From Ophiosphaerella korrae (taxonomy: Eukaryota > Ascomycota > Dothideomycetes > Pleosporales > Phaeosphaeriaceae), in NCBI GenBank assembly GCA_028456385.1, contig JALNQF010000007.1:310001-374000 (forward strand): a stretch of DNA of 64,000 nucleotides, in the 5' to 3' direction. Of this stretch, positions 36,307 through 45,354 are shown in pieces. The translations under genes and the position numbers were made by a program. Under the pieces are notes generated by a model. It had not been told where the DNA came from and did not search any database. It saw only the letters and a list, made by a program, of their open reading frames with translations. The number at the start of each line of letters is the position of its first letter. The first letter of the stretch is position 1.

Positions 36307-36899
36307 GTCTGTGGTGTTCGTCTGTTCAATACCGGTTTGCTGTGTATAGTTTGTCAGGAGCAATCCGTACCACGCAGGGTAAGGTCTACGATTGAGTGAT
36401 GAGATATTACAAATTAGATATAGTATTAAGGTTATATTGAGTCTGATGTAGTAATGAAATAAAGGTATTGTTGAGGTTCTCACAGTGTTGAAAGGATTCT
36501 AGGACAATGTTAAGATTCAGCCGATGTTACCATCTCAGCAATGTGGGAAACTAGCGTTAAGGATGCGCCGAATCACATTCAACATTGTGACAGTTGGAAT
36601 ATTATTTTTAATTTCGAAACTATTCAGACACATTCACATCACACAATCGTACGCCACCCCTTGCGTAGTACGAGCTGGTTCTGCGTCTCCAAGCAAGCTG
36701 AGATGTCAGCAAATGTCGTGCTGCAGCAATCGCGCTGGTTCATGCTTTCTAACATTAGACCTATTTCATACCTTTGTCAAGAAAAGATGTGGTTATCATA
36801 TGCTTTAGTTCGTGCTTTGAAGAAAACCAATAGCCTGCGTCGGGTTGGATTGTCGGTTACCAAAGGTGAATGCCATAGATAGATGTCATAGAGGTAAGA
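36307..36899. other. Intergenic, nothing recognised
   Basis: About 590 bp between the 2EXR start and the 3' end of the AflR-like gene. It should contain the 2EXR promoter. No gene is supported. Confidence 0.5.
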
Positions 36900-38077
36900 T
36901 TACTCCCACTTCAATACGCCAATCATACGCCGAATATGGTCCGCACCCAATGCCTCGCAGTATTTTCTTGTTTCGTTTGGGCGCTGCTCACTAAACAGCT
37001 GGTGAGTCTCTGTATTACAATGCTCTTTGCCTTCGTGCCACCTCATTTGCCTCTGTTCTGCTTCATTCACCAGCTGCAGGAGGTGTCGCTGGTTGCTTCC
37101 ATTCCCGTAAATCTCGGTCTTAAGTGCTGTCTTGGCCAAGCGCTTCCAGTCTTGGGCACTGATCTCTATGCTGAATCCCATCGGGCAGTTAGGAGTACCG
37201 GTATGGAGGTGTTGCATTTCAGGGCTGTTGTCGCCAATGCGGTACGGTTTCTTGCGTCCACTTGTCTCGAGGCGCTCGGCTTCTGCATTAATTTCCAAGA
37301 GGGTTTTGTGGAAGCGTTCAACGATGGCTTTGGAAAGAGAGACAATGGATTGAATGTTCTGAATGGCGCTGAAGACATCTTTCGGGCATTGTGGGCAGTG
37401 TATCAGATCAGACAAAGCGCCTATGGCCTTGCGAAGTGGTATTATAATTTGTGGGAAAGCAAATGATTGGATGGATTGAAGCTCACTCAAAGTCAAGTAC
37501 ATCAGTGGCAGGCATGTACAATGTCCTATAGGGAGCTGTTCAGATGACCCGTCCAAAGGAGGAGCTGGCATAGCAGTGTTGGCCCATAACGATGGATCGA
37601 GTTGTAGTTGTTGATCAACACTAGACACAGTCAGCACGATCCACGTGTTTTGAATTACACGCACTCGATATTTGGTATGTGTGATATATCAAAGGAATCT
37701 AAGCCAGAAAAATGATCTAATGGCATGATACTATCAATAGAGAGACCTAGGTCTTGCGGTGGCGTAATGCTGAATTCTGGTTCGGCAAAGGTGCCTAAGC
37801 CGTTGGCCGGGACTCTACTTCCATTCACGTCTGTGAGCACCATGGGGTCTTTTTCAACCCTGTCTTCTCTCCTTCTCTTTCTCGGTCGGCCCATCTGTTT
37901 TCGTGGCGAAAATACACAGCCTATTTTTTCTTTGACACAACGAGAACAGTTTGGTTTCTCGCTAGAGCATTTCAACTTTCGTGACCCTAATGCGAATTAG
38001 TCAAACAGGCATCAGCATGTTACAAGTCACTGACGGCACTCATCGCACGCGGTGTGAAGTTTTTCGCCGAGCTCCAT
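36900..38077 (-). CDS. AflR-like Zn2Cys6 transcription factor
   Basis: Exons 38077-38035, 37986-37665, 37620-36900 (1086 nt, 361 aa). Splicing of the 48-nt first intron completes a perfect zinc cluster: ACDECRSRKLKCSSEKPNC, then SRCVKEKIGCVFSP, followed by a basic GRPRKRRRED linker. The C-terminal half matches the AflR regulatory domain, with its CTCLPLMYLTLSELQS start, two-helix PLRKAIGAL...CPQCPKD and a late QDWKRLAKTALKTEI. Known relatives switch on polyketide or other secondary-metabolite clusters. No synthase or tailoring enzyme lies in this window on either side, so it appears to be an orphan copy. It has all zinc ligands and looks intact. Confidence 0.85.
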
Positions 38078-39461
38078 GTGTCTCAGTTTCGGATGATTCC
38101 AAGGTTATGTGTTAGACAAGGTTGTGATGTTGGCTGATGTGCTGCTTGCTCACTCCTTCCTCGGATTTGGTAGTTGCCAAGCCGCGGTGGCCTAACTCAC
38201 GTGATGTGATCCAGTAACGAAGGGTATCAACGGCAGCCTACTGACAATCCTATTGCCTTGATTTGGGCAGCCAAGGGGTATATTTTTTCAAAGAGATGTC
38301 ATAAGTAGGCTCTTGGACTTTTCTCGAAACAAGAGCTCACTATTTGCGTAGGTATCCTCTAGGGCTTCGTAGTGGGGCGTGCTTCACATGTCACGAAACT
38401 CCAGGACTTTACACATTTTTAGTGGGGGCATCAAACACAGTAACTAGTTCAACCACGGCGGAGCGTTCGGTAGAGCGTATCATATCAATATACGAGATGA
38501 AGGGGCCCATTCTCCATGTGGCGATTAAGTGTTCTGGAGGGCTGGTTGGTACACCTAGGTATCGCCATACCTACTTCCAAGTTGACCCAAGGAAGCTTAT
38601 CCGCGGCCGTTAGAGCTCCTGTGTAGGTATCTCAAGTCCTGGAGCTCCGTGAAAAAGGAAGCACAGCGACCACAGCCCTCAGTAGCGGTTGTGGAGGCAG
38701 TGCTCGCCGAGGGCCGCCCATGTTTCCATCGTGATCAGCAACGCAGGATAGCAGGTCTATTGGGGCTGGGGCTGGGCTGAGCCCAGATCGATATATTGGC
38801 AGCGGCACCAACGCAGAGACAACACGACATGTTTCACAAACGGCGCATACACCGCTTGTTTGCAAGCTCTAGAGATGGGCGCTGGAGATGAGGGCCGTCT
38901 TGTGCTCAAGAGATGAGGCAGACTGTACTCAAAAGTGGATGAAGCGAATATGCGCAAATGGGCGGCTGATGAAAAGGGCGGCACGCCTGTTCCGCCCTCT
39001 TTTCCCGATGGAAGAAGAGAGGCAAGATTCCTGAATAAGCGGTGGTGAGCTAGGCCCGCGCTCACCTCGACCGGGGAATATGCAGCTGGCTAGGGCCCAT
39101 TGTGTTTCGTGCACGCCCTACCGCACTACCTACAGGCCGGCCCAACACTGGTGCCTGGTGCCATTCTGAGGGTGGCTGGCCTGGCGACGCTGTGTGCAGT
39201 GAAGCGCACAAGTCGCGACAGCCCCCTCTTGGGCTCGTCGGGGTCGAGTCGCACGCGCGACACCGGGCGCACGCAGTGTCGAGGATGCGCGTGCGAGTGC
39301 CCTGACGACCTTGCTGCGCTGCGAGTCTGCAAATCTGCGACAAGCTGCCTCTGCCGCGCAATGAGGGAATAACTGTGCTGTTTCGGCCCATGCCCCTACT
39401 AGCGCTGAGTCGCAGTGCGCGTGCGCGTGCTGTCATTCGCCTGTCCGTCCTGCATGTTGTG
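38078..39461. other. Intergenic between AflR-like gene and CPC1
   Basis: About 1.4 kb. No protein-coding gene is supported; open frames antisense to the CPC1 leader (for example 39062-39583 minus) show no family resemblance. It must contain the AflR-like promoter and the distal CPC1 promoter. A near-match to the CPC1 site (TGAGTCG) lies near 39405. Confidence 0.5.
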
Positions 39462-39468
39462 TGAGTCA
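39462..39468 (+). promoter_or_regulatory. CPC1/Gcn4 binding element (CPRE), TGAGTCA
   Basis: Perfect palindromic-type TGA(G/C)TCA site, 131 bp before the first uORF start. Filamentous-fungal cpc-1/cpcA genes are known to be autoregulated through such sites. The gene downstream is the CPC1 orthologue, so the site is well placed to do the same. Confidence 0.65.
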
Positions 39469-39503
39469 CTGTTTCGTGCTTGGCACTCGCTTCGTGCGCC
39501 GCC

Positions 39504-39511
39504 TTTATAAT
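39504..39511 (+). promoter_or_regulatory. TATA-like element of CPC1
   Basis: TTTATAAT, about 90 bp before uORF1 and 36 bp after the CPRE. A pyrimidine-rich stretch near 39536-39568 follows, which is typical of fungal transcription starts. It would give a leader of roughly 550-600 nt before the main ATG. Confidence 0.5.
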
Positions 39512-39598
39512 CCCCCACATTCCTTCCTCGCTGCCTGATTTTTCCTTTCCATCCATCCCCCTTCCACATACAACAGCAACCACAGACAGTCGACCACC

Positions 39599-39613
39599 AT
39601 GACTGCCTTCTAG
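39599..39613 (+). promoter_or_regulatory. uORF1 of CPC1 leader (four codons)
   Basis: ATG in a good context (accATG), reading Met-Thr-Ala-Phe then TAG. Very short first uORFs that allow reinitiation are the hallmark of GCN4/cpc-1 translational control. It lies in the same frame as the CPC1 coding region, so its stop also marks the upstream limit of any N-terminally extended CPC1. Confidence 0.75.
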
Positions 39614-39822
39614 CCCTCTTCTGCGCTCTCCGCCCGTCGCCTCACCGCCGACGCCTTGGATTCACCACTAAACAAGCCCCTCCCCACTCCACTTAACCCC
39701 AACCCTTCAGAGTCTTCCTTTTTGGAACCTCTGAACTACAGCACCGCCTCGCGCAGCTCTAGTTCGCCGTCCTCCCCCCCGTTCGACCCTACGTCGTTCA
39801 CCACGGCTTTCTCCCAGCAAAC

Positions 39823-39987
39823 ATGGCTTTCTTCACCAGCACCACCAGCCTCTCGGCACCCATCAAATACGAGTCATACAGCATTCGGACATCCACAGAC
39901 GGACTTTGTGCTCTACGATCAACCAACTCAGGTCTCCCCGCGGCCTCAGCGAGCACCGAGCGTTCCTCAGCCTGGGCATACGTTTAA
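39823..39987 (+). promoter_or_regulatory. uORF2 of CPC1 leader (54 codons)
   Basis: ATG (aaacATGG) opens a 54-codon frame that closes with TAA, 139 nt before the main ATG. It starts MAFFTSTTSLSAPIK and is offset from the CPC1 frame. Second uORFs of about this length act as the inhibitory uORF in cpc-1 and cpcA leaders. Spacing and size fit that role. Confidence 0.75.
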
Positions 39988-40126
39988 CACGGGCCACCGC
40001 TTCTACGCCAATTCTGCCCCGTCATCCACCACAGAATTCCAGCAGCCTCCGTTACGCCAATATCCCCCGGTTCCACTGTTCTCTGCCTCCAGCAATAGCA
40101 CTTCTCAGCAACAAATCGCCACAAAC

Positions 40127-40915
40127 ATGGCAGGTATGCTTCGCCCTCTTGGCTGCCACGCTCGCCAGCTCACCTCCCCCACAGATCTCAACAGCAACAA
40201 CTCTTTTGATTCAGGCGCGAGCCTGATGCCCGCCATGCAGGCGGGTAGTCACCTCTATGACCATGCATTCACGGGAATCAATGACTACTCAGCTACCGCT
40301 GGGTCTGTCCGCACCGTGTCTCCACAGGACATCTTTGAGCCCTTGTGTTTTGACTCTGCTCCACCCTCTACCGCGTTAACAAACATCACAACCCCTGGAC
40401 AGTCTCCCTTCTTCCACGATATCAATGATGCCGACCGATACGATTGCTCTCCCATGTTTGGGGGTGAGCCCACTGTGTCCGATGATTCCAGGAACTGGTT
40501 TCCATTGTTCACTGATGACGATGACTCTAAGCCCGTTGAGATGCCTACACCTGCATCCCTTCCTCTAGTTCAACGAACAATAAGCAGTCAGTCGATGGAG
40601 CGGTCTGGATCTTCCAGTGCCGGTTCCCCTGTTGTTCTGGACAGCTCGTTCCGAAGGAAGTCATCTGTCACAAACTCACCTGCTACCAACGGCATCTCCA
40701 AGTCTCGCCGTCGAAAGGGCCCACTTCTCCCAATCACTGTCGACCCGTCCGACAAGGCTGGCATGAAGCGAGCGCGCAATACTCAGGCGGCTCGTGAATC
40801 CCGGCAAAGGAAGTTTGATTATGTTAACGAATTAGAGAGGCGTAATGCTGAGCTTGAGGCTGAGCTTGAGAACTGGAAAAGTCGTGCTTATGCTCGAGGA
40901 TACACTGATCCTTGA
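40127..40915 (+). CDS. cpc-1: bZIP activator of amino-acid starvation response (CPC1/CpcA/Gcn4)
   Basis: Transcription activator of the cross-pathway (general amino-acid) control. I take the start at 40127, the first ATG in the frame after both uORFs, and an intron 40134-40184 (gtatgc ... cacag), giving 245 aa, close to the usual 240-270. The intron is a multiple of three and stop-free, so its retention would add 17 residues. An acidic activation region (NWFPLFTDDDDSKP) is followed by Ser-rich linkers and a C-terminal bZIP: basic region MKRARNTQAARESRQRK, then a leucine-zipper-like helix (YVNELERRNAELEAELENW). The same frame is open without a stop from 39614, 171 codons before this ATG, and reads like protein; see the findings for the non-AUG extension. 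Confidence 0.9.
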   Translation: MAGMLRPLGCHARQLTSPTDLNSNNSFDSGASLMPAMQAGSHLYDHAFTGINDYSATAGSVRTVSPQDIFEPLCFDSAPPSTALTNITTPGQSPFFHDINDADRYDCSPMFGGEPTVSDDSRNWFPLFTDDDDSKPVEMPTPASLPLVQRTISSQSMERSGSSSAGSPVVLDSSFRRKSSVTNSPATNGISKSRRRKGPLLPITVDPSDKAGMKRARNTQAARESRQRKFDYVNELERRNAELEAELENWKSRAYARGYTDP

Positions 40916-41340
40916 GCATCCTCGTATTTCGATTGTGGGTCCTTGCGACCTGATGGTGCTGGTGAAGAAACCAGCCTTGCTTTCTACAATATCTTTCCTT
41001 AGTGTTTCTGTATTGTTCTCTTCGCACCTCACCTATGCCTTGTTGGCTGGTGTTGTCGCGTGTTCTCAATTTTTCATGCTTCTCCCGCCGGTGTGTAGTC
41101 TCCCTAGCAAGGTTGATTGACTCCTCCGAGGTGCGGAGATCAACATGTTTTTGATTGTGTTGGTATCGGTCTTTGTATTCTTCGCGATGCGAGCGAGCAC
41201 CTTTAATGTTGATATCGACGAGATAGTCCATTATATATCTGATTCCTCAAATTTGACCTGACTGTGGTGTGATTCGTGACACCTCGATGACTCTTCGCTG
41301 TGACTGGTCGTCGCTTCCGATGATTCATCGTCATTTTCTA
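40916..41340. other. CPC1 3' region
   Basis: 425 bp after the CPC1 stop, presumably its 3' UTR and terminator, up to the left TA of the inverted-repeat element. No gene is supported. Confidence 0.5.
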
Positions 41341-41767
41341 ACGTGTTTTATCACTCCTCGGCCCACCCTAAAAACCCACCAAAAATCGCAAAAACTGTAC
41401 CTTGATATCTTAACAACGGTCTAATAATAAATTCCAAAATTTTACAACAGGCTTCCTATACCAACTTAGAAGTACCTATAGAAGTACTATAATAATATAC
41501 CTAGCAGTTATAAAGATGCTGAGTTTTGGCCCCCAATTTTAAGCTAAATTGTAATACCTCTAGAACTATATAATAAATTTTCCTTCTAAGTTAAATAAGT
41601 GCCTTAAAATAGCTATTTAAAGATAGAATTGGAATTCTAGGATTTATTATTAAGCTGTTGTTAAGATATTAGGGTGTGGTTTTTGCGGTTTTTGGTGGGT
41701 TTTTAGGGTGGGCCGAGGAGTGATATGGGCCGAGGAGTGATATGGGCCGAGGAGTGATAAAACACGT
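41341..41767. mobile_element. MITE-like element with ~95 bp inverted repeats and TA target duplication
   Basis: A 427-bp element flanked on each side by TA (41339-41340 and 41768-41769). The ends are ACGTGTTTTATCACTCC and its reverse complement. The left arm runs to about 41437 and pairs with the right arm from about 41636. The right arm carries two extra tandem copies of a 17-bp unit (GGGCCGAGGAGTGATAT at 41710-41726 and 41727-41743). In the aligned inner part the arms differ at about 11 positions, all transitions. The centre is AT-rich and has no coding capacity. TA duplication and long inverted ends suggest mobilisation by a Tc1/mariner (pogo-like) transposase encoded elsewhere. Confidence 0.8.
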
Positions 41768-42892
41768 TATGAGTCTTATTTATGACTAACGCCTTGACGA
41801 AGCTTGATCTTCGCAGGGCGTACTCTTCTTCACTCGATATCATATCGTTCCAGAAACACAGTACAACCCGGTTTTCTCGACTCAACCTCTTCCAAGGACA
41901 GATGCAGACACATCCACCTTGGTGACGGAAAAACGCGCTGTTTCTCGGATGACTTGAGCAGTCATCACGCACAAGTAACCAGCTTCCTGTCCCAAATCTG
42001 GGGTTCTGTGATGATTATATATTAATTGAGAAAAGGGAAGTATCTCTATGGCTTTATTTCCGGCGTCCATAATGTAGGCGTGGAGTGAGTTTGAGTTCGG
42101 CAATTTCGCTTTGAGCATCAAAAAGTGGTATTTTTTTTTATTGCTTGGGTAGTGCACGAGACGTTGTATCTCTATCAATCTTTAGACTTTGCGTCTTTAT
42201 CGGTCATTTGAAATGATACCTTTGTCAATCTTTCAAGCTTTTGCCTCCATTCGACATTTGGAATTGAACTTTTATAGATTTTATTGAACGTGTGAATATT
42301 GGTATCTTACTAGATTACACGTACGTAGTCCAATGTCCCACATGTTCACCCTAATGTTCCATATATGTACCCTGATGTTGTAGGAGTCGTTACCTATATC
42401 CCCTCATTTCCTGAGAAGCATTTCATTCTTCCTGCCCTTCAATGTGCCCGAGAAAATTATCGAATAAACGAAGCCCTGTCGTCCCACGTTGTAATATTAT
42501 ACATTATATCCCGTGGTCAAGTCCAAATGCCGAACCCATCGTACAATCATTATTTATGTTACCCGTTCCGGAGATAGGTGAAAAAAGGCTTTTAGACCTC
42601 TCACTTCCGGTGTGCTCAGTGCACTGTGTGTAGGTCCTTATCGTTCCACTAAGACACGAGTCCCACTTTGTTTCTATGCGATTCTAAACCTTCGCACGAC
42701 CCACATACCCGTCTTTCGGCGCAGGCGCCTGTGCCCTCTCGGGCGTAGCAAGGCGATCATTAAACGGACTCTCTTCATTGTGGAAAGGATAAGTTGGTTG
42801 CTTCCTAAATGCCTTATCGATTGTCGATGCTACCGACCGCTCCAGGTTTCTTTCAGCTTGTTCGGAAGGCCTAAAAGTTAACCAATGGATAA
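41768..42892. other. AT-rich non-coding region
   Basis: 1.1 kb after the MITE-like element. It has many stops in all frames and nothing recognisable. Together with the flanking broken genes it looks like decaying repeat or gene debris. Confidence 0.5.
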
Positions 42893-43904
42893 TCAGCGAG
42901 TCGCAAACAACTGCGATGAGTCACTTTGTATATATGTACTTGATGGAAGGTTGCATGATTTACCCTCTTCCACACAGACGGCCAGACACATCATGCCCGA
43001 CTCATTTCCTCTTGTGACGGGAAATTGAATCATGTTACCTGCCATTAGAGTCTCGATCATTAGGCTTCTAACGACGCTCTTCTAGAGTACGGTACGGATG
43101 TTATTTTGTATACGGGTTTGTTTGTCATCCCAGGTCATCCGGGGGGATGTGCTACATGAAGTTATTATCAAAGAGAGGCCGTTAGACGGTATGTGAAAGG
43201 TGACAGTTGGTTGTAGCAGGTAGAAGAACACTCCAGTGAGAAAGGCGTTCAAAACTAGGTAGGCAGCTAGCACGGGGATCGATGCTTTTTGTCTGACGCC
43301 AAAGTCACATTGTCCGGTCCTTTGGTCCATATTTATCACGGGATTGATGAAAGGCCTGGGACAAACAGTGCGAATATGACTGTCGTGGAGGTAAAGTAGA
43401 TTTTATCTTTCCTTCGTGCATAGAAAGGTGCTCTGGCGATATGGATGCGTTCGATGAGGAAGATGAAGACGGAGCCTTTGATAGTGGAGAACAGTGAAAG
43501 ACAGGCCTATGTTCCTGCAACGCGAAGTGCGTGGTTTCTCAGGTCTTCACCTGTTACGAAGACTGCTGACACTATGATGAGTATGACTACTATCGTGTAT
43601 ATTGTCGAGGCAAGTATTGAAATGAAGTTGCGTTTTACGAGTATCCTCTTCAGTCTGTCGAAGCTAGACCCTGCACAATGCTGACCGCTTACATCCGGAT
43701 GAAGTAGCATATGGGTTCACCTATCAAGAATGCCATGATAAACATGCACACTAGCGAAATCACCGTCATGGTCGTGCGCCTCGTCGCAGACATGCTCCCT
43801 GCTGCGTTCATAGCCTTTATGCCATTTTGACTGGTAAAGTTGTGTACTAGTGGCCCAGCACGAACGGGACATGCGAGCGTCAGTGAATGCCACACGAAAG
43901 TCAT
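42893..43904 (-). pseudogene. Broken fungal integral membrane protein (receptor-like family)
   Basis: Minus-strand pieces, read in order, match a fungal multi-span integral membrane protein family. There is a TM segment (ISILASTIYTIVVILIIV), then after a plausible 51-nt intron FLIERIHIARAPFYARRKDKIYF, then GQCDFGVRQKASIPVLAAYLVLN and FLTGVFFYLLQPTV, and last KSVVRSLMIETL...MMCLAVC. Two lesions break it. The run ...SSIP and VINMDQ... are adjacent but one base out of frame near 43336. An in-frame TAG separates ...IRTVL from KSVVRS at about 43082-43084. The N-terminal part is not convincing. A sequencing error could explain one lesion, not easily both. The original function is unknown. Confidence 0.55.
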
Positions 43905-45264
43905 CGTCCCGACTTGACACCTGGATGGTCTACTCTAATGACTAAAGCGATACCTACCTAGTTCAAAGCCCCACGAGCAGAGCCCATTAGGTAGTAGGTA
44001 TCACTTGAACCCATCTCCCTTATCTCTTTCCCCTTGACTTTACTTTTTCGGGGGTGAGCTCGGACGCGGAAGGCCTGCCGAAATCCGTTGCGGAGCTCAG
44101 GCACCTATTTGGCCCAGCGTTGCGAGCCTTGCCTAACTCGGTAGGTCTTGCGGCATACGCATTGAATTTCTTGCGCACAAGGAAACTACATAGTATGACA
44201 CAGCGGAGAAATTAGTTATGTAGTACGGATTAGTTTCAATTGGTGGAGATAGATAAAGGCCGTTGAACTGGTTGAATCGCCAACTTTTTCGCATTCTTAA
44301 TATGAGGTTGCTGAACCAAGCCGCGATCCATCATCTCAATTTTCTTTCGAGTCTCAATCATTGTGTGAAAGTAGGTATTTGCGGAGAGTGCATATTTCTA
44401 GGTGTCTACGGCGGGTACACGATCCGGGACTTTAGTTGCTCCTCCAACGTGCAGACAACGATACAGCCCCATATGTGTGGATGCAGCACTCGCATAGATC
44501 AAAAGTGGTCCAGTCCCCGTCAACGCTCATACACGAGCCATTTCCTGATCCTCTTGTTGTTGTGCTGCACTTGTTGAGATTGATAGTGTGCCCAAAGCAA
44601 CCTTGATAGCAAGCTCGTCGACCATAGACTTGATAGTTTTATACTGAGAGCTGGAGGATCCAAATGTGGCAAGCGCGTTACGCAAAGATGACTGAAGCTG
44701 TCTTACTGTGAGCTAGGTATTTTTGAGAACAGACTTCGGAGGGTGAATGCTGTTACACCACGTACAGAATGGAGAAGATCTTCTTCTTCTGCTCGGGTTG
44801 GCATTCTTGTCGTGTTCAGAGCCAACAATTTTGCCTGGCAATAGCGAAGGTGTTAATCAACCCAAAGTATGGATTCTGAATAATGTTCCAAGAAGACCTA
44901 CAGGGCATCTAGGTATCAGTGTGCATCCAAGTGTACTTAGAGTCAGGTTTGTAGCGATAAAACCTCCGAGAAACCGAGGCCACGTTTCTCGAAAAAAGAA
45001 CGGCGGATTACCAGGAAGGGGTAAGCAAAATTCTCGCAGACCAGCGTCAATGATATTTATTCAGTAAAATAATGATGGTATGAATGTAGGTTGTATTAAT
45101 CCGCTGTAAACTCGCTTAATTCCGGCAACATTGGTGGGGTATTCGGCTCCACACAGAAGCAAATTTATCACAAAAGTCCGAAATAAAAGCAAAAAGGAAG
45201 GATTCAATTGATGAGAGTGGGATCTGGAGCAGACGTGTTAGTAGTAATCAACCGCTTGGAAAGT
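43905..45264. other. Gene-poor, nothing recognised
   Basis: 1.4 kb with only short frames and no family resemblance. Probably decayed DNA between the membrane-protein remnant and the tRNA-like sequence. Confidence 0.45.
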
Positions 45265-45354
45265 GGTGCAACGTACTCGAACCCACGCGGTTTCCCATTA
45301 CGGAGTCTACGAAAGACCTAAACGTAACGCCTTAGACCACTCGGCCATCTCACC
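45265..45354 (-). tRNA. tRNA-Leu(UAG)-like sequence with broken T-arm, probable pseudogene
   Basis: Minus strand. The 5' half is a clear type II tRNA: acceptor GGTGAGA, TG, and a D-arm (GCC GAGTGGTCTAA GGC). The anticodon stem TTACG/CGTAA holds loop TTTAGGC, split by a 13-nt intron after position 37; anticodon TAG. A short variable arm (GGGAAACC) follows. Then GTGGGTTCGA starts a normal T-arm, but the 3' strand reads TACG rather than CCCAC, so the T-stem cannot form. The 3' acceptor TTGCACC pairs at 6 of 7 positions with one wobble and one A-G mismatch. There is no T run directly after it. I read it as a decayed tRNA-Leu gene. Confidence 0.6.

Noticed and set aside
36307..36483. N-terminal extension of the 2EXR protein
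   Set aside because: The family begins at or just before FPFLKLPSEIRN. The upstream part is AT-rich leader-like and has no counterpart in the family.
39062..39583. 173-codon minus-strand frame antisense to the CPC1 promoter
   Set aside because: No family resemblance, and it lies over the CPRE, TATA-like element and leader of the CPC1 gene.
39656..39658. TTG as the annotated start of CPC1
   Set aside because: I keep the ATG at 40127 as the primary start because it gives a protein of usual size after the two uORFs. Non-AUG starts are reported only as a possible extension.
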